Assembly (NCBI GenBank): GCA_013213825.1
Contig: JABSQA010000006.1
Location: 1 to 46,842, forward strand
Reading direction: 5' to 3'
Origin: Henriciella sp.
Lineage (GTDB): Bacteria > Pseudomonadota > Alphaproteobacteria > Caulobacterales > Hyphomonadaceae
Length of the DNA: 46,842 bases
Part shown: piece after piece, positions 16,507 to 24,864 of the stretch
Layout: each line of letters opens with the position of its first letter
How positions within the stretch are numbered: position 1 is the first letter of the stretch
Notes under the pieces: generated by a model
Told to the model about the DNA's origin: nothing
What the model saw: the letters and a program-made list of their open reading frames with translations, nothing else
Database searches by the model: none
Made by a program: the position numbers and the translations under genes

Positions 16507-17897
16507 CAAGCCAATTCCTTAGATCGCGCCGGAAGATCTGACGGGGCACAAATGCTGCCAGCCACGGCGCTGGCTGCAACGACGGCTGGATTGGTGATAT
16601 GCGTTCTTACCCCGGGGCCTTGCCGCCCTTCGAAATTGCGATTGGTCGAGGACACGACCCGTGCGCGGGGCGGGAACGTTTCCCCGCCTGCATAGAAGCA
16701 CATGGCACAACCTGGTTCGCCCCACTCAAACCCCGCCGCTACGAAGATCTTATCGATCCCGAGCGCTTCTGCTTCGCGGCGTACGGATTGCGACCCTGGC
16801 ACACACACGGCTCTCACGCCGGGCGCAACGCGCCTGCCTTGGAGGATGCGCGCGGCGGATTTTAAGTCCGACAGGCGGCCATTGGTACAAGAGCCAATAA
16901 AAGCACCCTCAATGGCCAATCCGGAAATCGCTTGAGAGGGCTCCAACCCCATATAAGACAGGGCTTGGCTGGACGCATCGCTCGGAACGCGTTGGTTCAC
17001 GGCACAGCTCTGTTCCGGGCTTGTGCCCCAGCTGATTTGCGGCGTGATTTGCGTCGCATCAATGATGATCTCATGATCAAACGCGGCATCCGTATCGGTA
17101 TTGAGCGTCCGCCAATACGCCATCGCTGTATCGAGATCACTATTCGGATCAACCCGCTCCCGAACATAGTCGAGCGTCTTCTCGTCCGGTGCGATCAGGG
17201 CTGAGAAGGCCGCAAACTCTACGGCCATATTGCAAAGGGTGAGCCGCCCTTCAATCGACAGCTGTTCTACCGTAGTGCCGCAAAACTCAATGGCGGATCT
17301 TTGGCCGCCCCCCGCGCCATAGGTCGAGATCATATAAAGCGCGATGTCTTTTGCAGAGCATCCTTCCGGCAACGCACCCTCGACACGCACGCGCATTTGC
17401 GGTGGCTTTGTTGCCCGCAAAACGCCTGTCGCCATGACATGCTCCGCTTCGCTTGAGCCAATGCCCCAAGCCAGCGCCCCCAGTGCACCAAGACTGCATG
17501 TGTGGCTGTCTGGGCAGACGATTGAGAAGCCGGGTAACACGATGCCTTTTTCTGGCGCCGTGACATGCACAATGCCCTGATCGTGGCTATCTGTATCGAT
17601 GAGATGAATTCCAGCCGCGTTCGCCATTTGGCGCGTTTCGGTAATGAATGCGGCGCCGCCCGGACTGCGCGCATCATTGCGACCCCGGCCCGATTTGAAC
17701 GACACGATATGATCCATGATCGCAATCACGCGTGACGGATCCCGCACGGAATAGCCATTTTCCGCCAGAGACTTTAGCGCCACGCCGCCAGTGCGCTCGT
17801 GCAGAAGGAGCCGATCAATCGCCAATAGGTCAGCGCCTCCTTCGGAACCACACACCCGATGCGCCTGCCATAATTTGTCAAATAGCGTATGCGCCAA
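16506..17897 (-). CDS. LeuC-type dehydratase/isomerase large subunit (Fe-S)
   Basis: The protein of about 463 residues has the aconitase-superfamily features AHTLFDKLWQAH, CPDSHTCSLGALGALAWGIGSSE, FIGSCTNGRLSDLKSAA with the first cluster Cys, and GEPGCAMCF with two more, consistent with a [4Fe-4S] cluster that activates water. It works with the LeuD-like subunit. I chose TTG 17897, with GGAGG 5 nt upstream and the normal family N-terminus. An upstream TTG at 17915 overlaps the operator and is less likely. The pathway reading (citraconate or mesaconate to citramalate) comes from its neighbours; leuCD homologues of this kind also serve leucine synthesis and 2,3-dimethylmalate breakdown. The efflux operon ends 86 bp upstream. 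Confidence 0.85.
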   Translation of the reverse strand: MAHTLFDKLWQAHRVCGSEGGADLLAIDRLLLHERTGGVALKSLAENGYSVRDPSRVIAIMDHIVSFKSGRGRNDARSPGGAAFITETRQMANAAGIHLIDTDSHDQGIVHVTAPEKGIVLPGFSIVCPDSHTCSLGALGALAWGIGSSEAEHVMATGVLRATKPPQMRVRVEGALPEGCSAKDIALYMISTYGAGGGQRSAIEFCGTTVEQLSIEGRLTLCNMAVEFAAFSALIAPDEKTLDYVRERVDPNSDLDTAMAYWRTLNTDTDAAFDHEIIIDATQITPQISWGTSPEQSCAVNQRVPSDASSQALSYMGLEPSQAISGLAIEGAFIGSCTNGRLSDLKSAARILQGRRVAPGVRAVCVPGSQSVRREAEALGIDKIFVAAGFEWGEPGCAMCFYAGGETFPPRARVVSSTNRNFEGRQGPGVRTHITNPAVVAASAVAGSICAPSDLPARSKELA

Positions 17898-17913
17898 AAC
17901 AACCTCCGACGCC

Positions 17914-17932
17914 AAATGATATATCTTTTAAA
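17914..17932. promoter_or_regulatory. GATATATC operator upstream of the leuC-like gene
   Basis: AAATGATATATCTTTTAAA with core 17918-17925 is nearly identical over 20 bp to the site at 12102-12121. It lies 17 bp from the TTG start and about 6 nt from the GGAGG, the same position relative to the ribosome-binding site as the DUF1838 site. Confidence 0.7.
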
Positions 17933-17983
17933 CCAAAAGACACAAGTGTCATCGTGTCGGATATCGCATCACAATTCGCGGCC

Positions 17984-19357
17984 TTATTCCCAGCTTCCGC
18001 CAAGCGCCAAGTTAAGCGCAACCCATTCATCCAGCCGCGCCCGCTCCACACTCACCACGTCACCTTCGCTGGACAGGACGCGTTGCTGAATTGTCAGCAC
18101 ATCCAGGAGATCCGTCTCGCCCTCTTCGTATCGCAGATTGGCAATGCGGAGCGCATTATTGGCTTGCTCTGCGGATTGTTCGAGTTGCACAGAGCGCTCC
18201 TGAAGCACCACGTTTTGGTCGAGCGAACCTTCCACTTCCTGGAACGCTGTCAGCACCGTGTCGGCATAGCTTGCAATCGCTTGTGTTTGTTCTGCAGAGG
18301 CCTGTTCGACTTGGCTTTCACGCAGACCGCCATCGATGAGAGGGGCGACCAAGCTGGTCGCCGCTTGCCAGGCAATATTGGTTGGGTTGACCAGATTGGT
18401 CAGATCTCCGGAGGAGCCGCCAAGGCTGCCGGTCAAGCTGATAGATGGCATTCGCGCGGCCTTGGCTTGGTCCAAACTGTTAAAGGCGGCGGCGACTCGT
18501 CGTTCAGCAGCGATCACATCTGGGCGTCGTTCAAGAACTTCCGATGGCACGCCCGATGGTGGCAAGGCAGGCACGGCTGGCAGGTCGCGCCGTACTTCCA
18601 AATCCGCAGCAGGATAGCGCCCCAGCAAGACTTCCAAAGCCCGCAAGGCATCGCGCTGAGAACCCCGCGCGGCGATCAAAGACGCTTTGGTGCGTGCGAG
18701 ATCTGAGCGCGACAAAGCCACGTCTTGAGAGGTCGCCAAACCGAATTCGAATTGCACCCCGACAATGCGATCCGTTTCATTCAATGCGTTAAGCGTATTC
18801 TGAACGGTCTCGGCCTGACGATCGGCTTCAATGGCGAGAAAATATGCACGGGCGACCGCTGCAGCGAGGGAGTATTGGCTATAGACATAATCCGCTTCTG
18901 CCGCCTCTGCGCTGAGGACTGCCGCCTGATTGCCCGCCCGGATGCGTCCCCAAAGATCGACTTCCCAACTGGCCTGCCCGGTCAATGAATAGCTGTCCGC
19001 GCCAGCATCCTCGATATTACCGCTACGAGTCGTGCCTGAGGATAGGCTTACTGATGGCGAGAGCGCGGCACCGGCCTGCCCCGCCAAAGCCCATGACCGC
19101 TGCACATTCGCCGCGGCCGCTTGCAGGTTGCGATTATTGACCAGCGCTTCATCGACCAAGGCGGTCAAAACGGGATCGTCGAGTTTCGCCAGCCAGCCCG
19201 CTTCGACTGGACCGACCCGTTCACTCGCCATTGCCCAGGCGGACGGCGCATCTGGCAAACTCGCCCGTGCCGTCTGCGCAGCGTCCTCCGGCGCAGTAAT
19301 ATTGGCACAAGCACTCAGCGCGGCGACGGACAGCCCGATCAGAAACGGTTTCATCAT
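17984..19357 (-). CDS. NodT/OprM-type outer-membrane efflux lipoprotein
   Basis: The 457-residue protein has a lipoprotein signal (MMKPFLIGLSVAALSAC) and the two repeated outer-membrane-factor halves: GWLAKLDDPVLTALVDEALVNNRNL, the conserved ASWEVDLWGRIR, LLGRYPAADLEVR, and a second half with RRPDVIAAERRVAAAFNSL and FQEVEGSLDQN. It forms the trimeric outer-membrane channel of a tripartite pump. The ATG overlaps the RND pump stop (ATGA), so they are translationally coupled. It is the last gene of the operon; 86 bp separate it from the leuC-like gene, and no convincing terminator is visible in between. Confidence 0.92.
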   Translation of the reverse strand: MMKPFLIGLSVAALSACANITAPEDAAQTARASLPDAPSAWAMASERVGPVEAGWLAKLDDPVLTALVDEALVNNRNLQAAAANVQRSWALAGQAGAALSPSVSLSSGTTRSGNIEDAGADSYSLTGQASWEVDLWGRIRAGNQAAVLSAEAAEADYVYSQYSLAAAVARAYFLAIEADRQAETVQNTLNALNETDRIVGVQFEFGLATSQDVALSRSDLARTKASLIAARGSQRDALRALEVLLGRYPAADLEVRRDLPAVPALPPSGVPSEVLERRPDVIAAERRVAAAFNSLDQAKAARMPSISLTGSLGGSSGDLTNLVNPTNIAWQAATSLVAPLIDGGLRESQVEQASAEQTQAIASYADTVLTAFQEVEGSLDQNVVLQERSVQLEQSAEQANNALRIANLRYEEGETDLLDVLTIQQRVLSSEGDVVSVERARLDEWVALNLALGGSWE

Positions 19358-22300
19358 GCCGGTTCAAACTCCTCGTCTGATAAGGGCTCAGGCGCCGGTT
19401 CCGGTTTTGGCTTGGGCGGTGTTGCGCTCTCTTCGCGGCGAATGCCGAACAGCAGCGAGTATATCACAGGCGTAACCAATAGTGTGATCAATGTGGCGAA
19501 TGACAAACCAAATGCGAGCACCACGGTCATCGATTTAAAGAACGCATCGAAGTAAAGCGGCAAGATCCCCAGTACGGTGGTGAACGCGCCCATCGTCACA
19601 GGCCGCAGGCGACTGGCCGCAGACTCCACCAGGGCATCAAATCGCGGCATGCCTGAGGCAATCAACTCATCGGTCGAGTCGACCAGAACCAATGAGTTCT
19701 GAATCAACAAGCCAGACAAGGACAACAATCCGAGAATGCCCATGAATTCTAAAGGGGTCTGGGTCAGCGCGAGGCCAACCACGACACCAACGATCGCCAG
19801 CGGCACGATCGACCAAATGACAATCGGTTGCCGGACGGCATTAAAGAGGACGACAACGACCAATATCATCGCCAACAATCCAAGAGGTATGGTGCTGGCC
19901 AGGCTGGATTGCGCTTCGCTGGAAGACCCAAACTCGCCATCCCATTCCAATGAATAACCGGGCGGTAATTCCATGGCCTCAATCTGTGGTCGCAGACGCG
20001 AGAAGAGAGAATCCGCCAACTCGCCGACGGCTGGATCGGCTTGCGCTTTGATGGATAGAACCCGATCCGTGCGCAGCAAACGTCCATCCCGCCAAATCAA
20101 ACCGCCATCATCGATGACTTGCGCCAATGGAACCGATTGCTGTGTGCTGGGGCTGAGGATCTGGATCGACACCAAGTCCCACGTATTTGTGCGCTCTTCT
20201 TCAGGCGCGCGTGAAATGATTGGGATGAGCGTGTCGCCCTCTCGAAAGACACCGCGCTGCAAGCCACTGAAATTTTCCGCCAAAGCATCGGCGACATCTT
20301 TGCGGGTGATGCCAACGCGCTCGCCTTTATTTTGAGAATAGGCTGGCTGCAAAACCGGTACCGGCCGGCGCCAATCATCCTTGATCAAAACGGCTTTGGG
20401 ATCCGCCGCCATGATCTGCTTGGCTTCATTCGCCAACGCTCTCAGCACAGCCGGATCAGGGCCTGAAAAGGTCGCCTCGATTTTTGAACCACCGCCCGGC
20501 CCTAATCGGAATTTCCAAACCTTGGCTTGGGCATCGGGAAAATTCTCGTCCACATAGGCCTGCGTCAGGGCAATCAAATCATCATTGATGCGATAATCTG
20601 AGGTGCGCAAAAGAAGTTGACCATAAGCGGGATTATCTGAGCCAACTTCATAGGTCAGCATGTATCGCAGTGTGCCGCCGCCAACCGTTGTTTGGACATG
20701 CTCAACGCCGTCAACCTCACGCATATGGGCTTCCAAAGCCAGCATGTCGGCACGCGTTCGCTCGATATCGGTGCCCTCAGGCAGGAAGTAATCGACCACC
20801 ACTTGCGGTGAGGTTGAAGCCGGGAAGAAGCCCGATTGGACGAACCGGAAGCCCCAGACCGCGAGCGCGAACACGAGGATCGTGGCAATAAGTGAGATGG
20901 CTTTATTGGCTAAAGCTGCACGGATCAGGCTCTTATACCAAGCCATGAACCGTCCATCTTCTTGGGCGATCGTACTGCTTTCAACCTTCGCCTCTGGGAA
21001 CATCCAATAGCAGAACAGAGGCGTTATCGTGAACGCTAGCACCCAACTTAGGCCCAGTGCGATGAGCACGACCCAAAACAAGGAATTGGTGAACTCCGCC
21101 GTATCGCCCGGCGCAAATCCGATGGGCGCAAAGGCGATAATCCCAACCAATGTGCCGCCCAATAATGGCTTCAGGTTTTTGCGCGTGACCTCGACCGCGA
21201 CGTCTATTTTCTTTCGCCCATTTTGAATGCCGACCAGTATACCGTCCGTAATCACCACGCCATTATCGACCAGCATGCCGAGCGAGATCACCAACGCACC
21301 GAGCGAAATACGATGCATGGGTATGCCAGCCACCCACATGATCAGAAGCGTTGCGGCCATGGTCAGCAAAACCGTCGCGCCCATTACAAGCCCTGATCGG
21401 AATCCCATGAAGATGAGCAGCGTCACCAAAACCATGGCCAGCGCCGAAACCACGTTCCACGCAAAGTCGGCAATGGACTGATCAACAACTTTGCCTTGGT
21501 GATAGTATTCGTGCAGCACCATCCCGCCGGGCCGTAACGGTTCGAGCTCTTGCAGCTTGGCATCGACAGCCTCACCCATTTTGACCACGTTCACGCCTGA
21601 TAGGTTTGAAATCCCGATCCCTAGCGCTGGCTGACCATCATATCTCAAATAGAGCGGCACGGGTTCGCGATAGCCGCGTGTGACGTCTGCAATATCCCCG
21701 AGACGGGCCTCGCCGCCCGTGCGTTGGTCGCCGATATAAAGCGCCTTGATGGCGTCGACCGACGTGATCTCACCGCTTGGATGAACCTCTAATCGCTCAT
21801 CCCCGACCAATACATTTCCCGCGCTCGCAACCGTATTTTGTTGCGATAGCGTGTTATAGACCTCGTTCAGAGACACCCCGAGCGATGCCGCGCGGTCGCG
21901 GGACACTTCGACATAGATCACTTCTTCCTGTTCGCCGACAATCCCGACTTTAGCGACGCCGTCGACCAGCAGCAAATCACGGCGCAATTCCTTGGCATAA
22001 TCGAACAAATCGGTCGGGCTATATCCCTCCCCCGTCAGCAGATAGTAGATCCCATACACATCGCCGAAATCATCATTCACTATAGGGGTACTTGCACCTG
22101 GCGGCAGGTTTCGCTCCGCATCCTTGATCTTATTGCGGACCTTGGTCCAAACCACTTGCAGGTCCGATTTGCTGGTCGAATATTCGTAGCGAATTTCGAC
22201 ACTAATATCCGACAATCCTGCCGAGGAAACCGACTCAACCGATTTGACTTCAGGCAATTGCTGCAGCGCGGTTTCGAGCGGTTCGGTCACTTCATTCATC

Positions 22301-22476
22301 ACCTCTTCGGGTGACGCGCCCGGATATTGGGTGATGACCTTTGCCACGCGAATGGTGAATTCAGGGTCTTCGAACCTCGCCATATTGTTGAACGCCAACC
22401 ACCCGCCCACCAGGGCGATGATCATCGCTATGCTGCACAAAAGCGGATTGCGGATAGACCATTCGGCAACATTCAT
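19354..22476 (-). CDS. RND-family efflux pump, inner-membrane subunit (AcrB/MexF-like)
   Basis: The RND transporter of about 1040 residues begins MNVAEWSIRNPLLCSIAMIIALVGGWLAF and contains typical blocks: FEDPEFTIRVAKVITQYPGASPEEV, EPLETALQQLPEVKSVES, the MGFRSGLVMGATVLLTM helices, LGMLVDNGVVITDGILVGI (the proton-relay region normally carrying the key Asp), and the C-terminal repeat GLLSLSGLLIQNSLVLVDSTDELI. It should export hydrophobic or amphipathic compounds by proton exchange. ATG 22476 follows GAGGGGCATCGCG, 11 nt after the adaptor gene stop. The subtype and substrate cannot be read from sequence alone. Confidence 0.93.
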   Translation of the reverse strand: MNVAEWSIRNPLLCSIAMIIALVGGWLAFNNMARFEDPEFTIRVAKVITQYPGASPEEVMNEVTEPLETALQQLPEVKSVESVSSAGLSDISVEIRYEYSTSKSDLQVVWTKVRNKIKDAERNLPPGASTPIVNDDFGDVYGIYYLLTGEGYSPTDLFDYAKELRRDLLLVDGVAKVGIVGEQEEVIYVEVSRDRAASLGVSLNEVYNTLSQQNTVASAGNVLVGDERLEVHPSGEITSVDAIKALYIGDQRTGGEARLGDIADVTRGYREPVPLYLRYDGQPALGIGISNLSGVNVVKMGEAVDAKLQELEPLRPGGMVLHEYYHQGKVVDQSIADFAWNVVSALAMVLVTLLIFMGFRSGLVMGATVLLTMAATLLIMWVAGIPMHRISLGALVISLGMLVDNGVVITDGILVGIQNGRKKIDVAVEVTRKNLKPLLGGTLVGIIAFAPIGFAPGDTAEFTNSLFWVVLIALGLSWVLAFTITPLFCYWMFPEAKVESSTIAQEDGRFMAWYKSLIRAALANKAISLIATILVFALAVWGFRFVQSGFFPASTSPQVVVDYFLPEGTDIERTRADMLALEAHMREVDGVEHVQTTVGGGTLRYMLTYEVGSDNPAYGQLLLRTSDYRINDDLIALTQAYVDENFPDAQAKVWKFRLGPGGGSKIEATFSGPDPAVLRALANEAKQIMAADPKAVLIKDDWRRPVPVLQPAYSQNKGERVGITRKDVADALAENFSGLQRGVFREGDTLIPIISRAPEEERTNTWDLVSIQILSPSTQQSVPLAQVIDDGGLIWRDGRLLRTDRVLSIKAQADPAVGELADSLFSRLRPQIEAMELPPGYSLEWDGEFGSSSEAQSSLASTIPLGLLAMILVVVVLFNAVRQPIVIWSIVPLAIVGVVVGLALTQTPLEFMGILGLLSLSGLLIQNSLVLVDSTDELIASGMPRFDALVESAASRLRPVTMGAFTTVLGILPLYFDAFFKSMTVVLAFGLSFATLITLLVTPVIYSLLFGIRREESATPPKPKPEPAPEPLSDEEFEPA

Positions 22477-22487
22477 CGCGATGCCCC

Positions 22488-23567
22488 TCAGCGTGGCTGC
22501 CAAGGACGCACGACCGTACCTTCATTGAAGAAGGTCACACCCGCGGCGATCACCGTTTCACCCCCGACCAAACCGTCGGTGACCGTCACAGTGACATCCC
22601 CTTCTGCGCTCACGGTGACGGGCTGTTTGGTGATCCGGAAACTGTCTGGATCAACGGTCCAAACATAGGTTTTCCCGCCTTCGGCCAAGATCGCGCTCAG
22701 CGGAACCGCGATGCCTTGCATGACAATGTCGGATCCAGCGTTAAAATCGAGAGTCGTTTCAACAATGGCCGTCATGCCCGGCAAGGTGAACAAGCCATCG
22801 GGCGGCGTGAACGAGAAGCTAACTTCATACGTTTGGGTTTCCGGGTCTGCGGTACCGGCCGCCTCACGGAACGCAGCTTGGATCGGTGTATCAGGCGCAG
22901 AGTCCAAACGGACATTCACGCCGACAGGTACAAATTGGGGAATACGGGCGATGATCGTTCCCGGCATATTGACCACAGCTTCCACTTCTTGCGTTTGGAT
23001 TGTGGCAATCGACTCTTTGGCTTGAACATTCTGGAAGCGCCGCGCGGAAACTTGCGATATCGAGCCACTGAAAGGCGCCCGCAACACCGTATCGCTCAAC
23101 CCTTTTTTGGCATTATCCAAGGCCGCTTCTGCAACATCCCTCGTGGTTCGGCGGGTCTCGAGCACGCTGCGGGAAATTGCGTCTTCCGCGGCCAATCGTT
23201 CAGCCCGCAGAAATTCCGCCAGAGCATTGTCATACTCGGCCTGTGCTTGGGCGACTTGATTGAGATTATTTCGATTATCCAGCCGCGCAATCACATCACC
23301 GCGCTCGACCACTTGGCCTTCCAAAACGTCGAGTTCACGAATTTCACCGGCCACCTGAAAGGTCAAATCGGCTGATTCAATCGCCCGAATGACCGCTGGA
23401 AAGGTCAAATCGCGTTGTGTCGACGCCTGGGCCACCTGAACCAGTTTTGCCGGGCGCGCTTGTGCCGTTTCCTCTGGAGCGGTGCTGGATTCAGAACAAG
23501 CTGTCAGCATCGCTAGTGAAACCAAAATTGTAGAAAATAGCGTTTGTTGCATATTTATATTCCACAT
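22488..23567 (-). CDS. RND efflux periplasmic adaptor lipoprotein (membrane fusion protein)
   Basis: The protein has a lipobox LTAC after a hydrophobic stretch and an adaptor layout: a lipoyl-like half (FQVAGEIRELDVLEGQVVERGDVIARLDNRN), a coiled-coil hairpin rich in Glu, Ala and Gln (QAQAEYDNALAEFLRAERLA), the second lipoyl half (LRAPFSGSISQVSARRFQNV) and beta-barrel domains. It bridges the pump to the outer-membrane channel. The start may be ATG 23567 or 23552; neither has a strong Shine-Dalgarno sequence, and both leave the lipobox intact. First gene of the adaptor-pump-channel operon. Confidence 0.9.
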   Translation of the reverse strand: MWNINMQQTLFSTILVSLAMLTACSESSTAPEETAQARPAKLVQVAQASTQRDLTFPAVIRAIESADLTFQVAGEIRELDVLEGQVVERGDVIARLDNRNNLNQVAQAQAEYDNALAEFLRAERLAAEDAISRSVLETRRTTRDVAEAALDNAKKGLSDTVLRAPFSGSISQVSARRFQNVQAKESIATIQTQEVEAVVNMPGTIIARIPQFVPVGVNVRLDSAPDTPIQAAFREAAGTADPETQTYEVSFSFTPPDGLFTLPGMTAIVETTLDFNAGSDIVMQGIAVPLSAILAEGGKTYVWTVDPDSFRITKQPVTVSAEGDVTVTVTDGLVGGETVIAAGVTFFNEGTVVRPWQPR

Positions 23568-23644
23568 CTCGCTTGATCTTTGTTTTGAGCATTCTTGTGC
23601 GCCACTGTCACGCTGTTTCGCGAATTAAGCGACTATCGTTTTCG

Positions 23645-23661
23645 AATCCTTACCAAGGATT
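23645..23661. promoter_or_regulatory. Inverted repeat upstream of the efflux operon
   Basis: AATCCTT-ACC-AAGGATT is a perfect 7-bp inverted repeat with a 3-nt centre, 78 bp upstream of the adaptor gene. It is a plausible operator for a local TetR- or MarR-type repressor of the pump. The rest of the 254-bp gap (23568-23821) shows no gene; a TTGACA at 23770 belongs to the next feature. Confidence 0.35.
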
Positions 23662-23769
23662 TGAGCGCTGAAAGAAGCTATCGCCACCTGCTTTAACGGT
23701 CACCTCTCACAAAACGGTCTGCCGACGAACAGGACTTCGCACCCGAGCAAAATTGAAGCGCCCCTTGTA

Positions 23770-23791
23770 TTGACATTCGAAATGCCATTTA
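23770..23791. promoter_or_regulatory. Shared promoter-proximal element, copy 1
   Basis: TTGACATTCGAAATGCCATTTA matches TTGACATGCTAAGTGCCATATA at 27303-27324 in 18 of 22 positions (common pattern TTGACATnCnAAnTGCCATnTA). It lies 30 bp upstream of the GST-like/sulfatase operon. The second copy precedes the membrane DUF1330-like gene. A TetR gene lies between the two units, so this could be its operator overlapping a -35 box. Confidence 0.45.
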
Positions 23792-23821
23792 TGAAACTTC
23801 GCGAGGGAGGAAATCGATAAT

Positions 23822-24853
23822 ATGGCCATATCCGAACGACTGGAATTGAGCGGCGCACCGGGATCGCCTTACACCAGAAAGATGCTGGGCGTGCTGCGGT
23901 ATCGCCACATCCCTCACTCCGTCTTTTGGGGACGCACCAACATACCGGACACTTATCCCGTCCCGAAAGTAACCTTGCTCCCGACCTTTTATTTCCCAGA
24001 TGGCGAAGATGGTGCGCTCGTACCGGTCACCGATTCAACGCCCATTATTCGTCGGCTGGAGAGCGAACAAGATGGGCGCTCCGTTATCCCAACGGACCCA
24101 GTCTTGAAATTCCTCAATGATTTGATCGAAGACTATGCCGATGAGTGGCTGACCAAAGCCATGTTTCATTTTCGCTGGGCGCATGAAGCCGATTGGCGTA
24201 ATGCTGCGCCACTTTTGGTCTATTGGAATTCCAACACGGTCGATGATGAAACCGCGAAACAGTTCGCGGATCAATTTGCGAAGCGACAGATAGATCGACT
24301 TTACGTGGTTGGATCGAATGATGTCACCGCGGCGACGATTGAAGCCTCTTATACGCGGCTTCTTGAGATTTTGGATTCCCTGATCCAACGCCAAGGATTT
24401 GTGCTGGGTGCCCGCCCCTCCTCGGCAGACTTTGCTCTGTTTGGGCAACTTACGCAGCTGGCTGTGGTCGAACCAACTTCGGCGGCGATAACCACTCAAA
24501 TCTCGCATCGCATCCGCGCTTGGGTGGATGTTATGGAAGACTTATCCGGTCTCATGCCAGACGAGGATGATTGGTTCTCTGCAGACATGGCCCGTGAAGC
24601 ACTATCGCCGCTCCTTTCGGAAATTGGCCGCACCTATGCGCCCGCCATGATCGCGAATGCAAAAGCCATCGAAGCGGGAGAAAGCGTGTTTGAAACCGAG
24701 ATAGATGGCCGACCTTGGACGCAACCTGTGTTCAAATACCAGGCGAAGTGTCTGCAATGGTTGCGCGATGATCATGCCGCCCTGTCTGACAATGAACGTG
24801 GCTCTGTCGACGCCCTTCTATCGGGCACAGGCTGCGATGCGCTGTTCGAATAG
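23822..24853 (+). CDS. Glutathione-S-transferase-like protein
   Basis: The 343-residue protein begins with a thioredoxin-fold GST N-terminus (LELSGAPGSPYTRKMLGVLRYRHIPHSVF, PTFYFPDGE, and VTDSTPIIRRLE replacing the usual Glu-Ser glutathione-binding pair). A helical C-terminal domain follows (QRQGFVLGARPSSADFALFGQL, the usual N-capping Asp motif). It is about 100 residues longer than ordinary GSTs because of a C-terminal extension. Substrate unknown. ATG 23822 has GGGAGG 11 nt upstream. It is followed after 11 nt by a sulfatase gene, so both should be co-transcribed, which links it to the sulfatase island. Confidence 0.75.
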   Translation: MAISERLELSGAPGSPYTRKMLGVLRYRHIPHSVFWGRTNIPDTYPVPKVTLLPTFYFPDGEDGALVPVTDSTPIIRRLESEQDGRSVIPTDPVLKFLNDLIEDYADEWLTKAMFHFRWAHEADWRNAAPLLVYWNSNTVDDETAKQFADQFAKRQIDRLYVVGSNDVTAATIEASYTRLLEILDSLIQRQGFVLGARPSSADFALFGQLTQLAVVEPTSAAITTQISHRIRAWVDVMEDLSGLMPDEDDWFSADMAREALSPLLSEIGRTYAPAMIANAKAIEAGESVFETEIDGRPWTQPVFKYQAKCLQWLRDDHAALSDNERGSVDALLSGTGCDALFE

Positions 24854-24864
24854 GAGCGGAAATT

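Noticed and set aside
17732-18706. 324-residue plus-strand frame antisense to the leuC-like and outer-membrane channel genes
   Set aside because: It has no recognisable domain and lies opposite two well-supported genes.
19456-19466. GTATATCAC inside the RND pump gene, resembling the GATATATC operator
   Set aside because: It lies within coding sequence, matches only part of the motif and lacks the AT-rich flanks.
23641-23665. TTCGAATCC, reminiscent of a tRNA T-loop
   Set aside because: The surroundings do not fold into a cloverleaf; the sequence is better explained as the arm of the AATCCTT inverted repeat.
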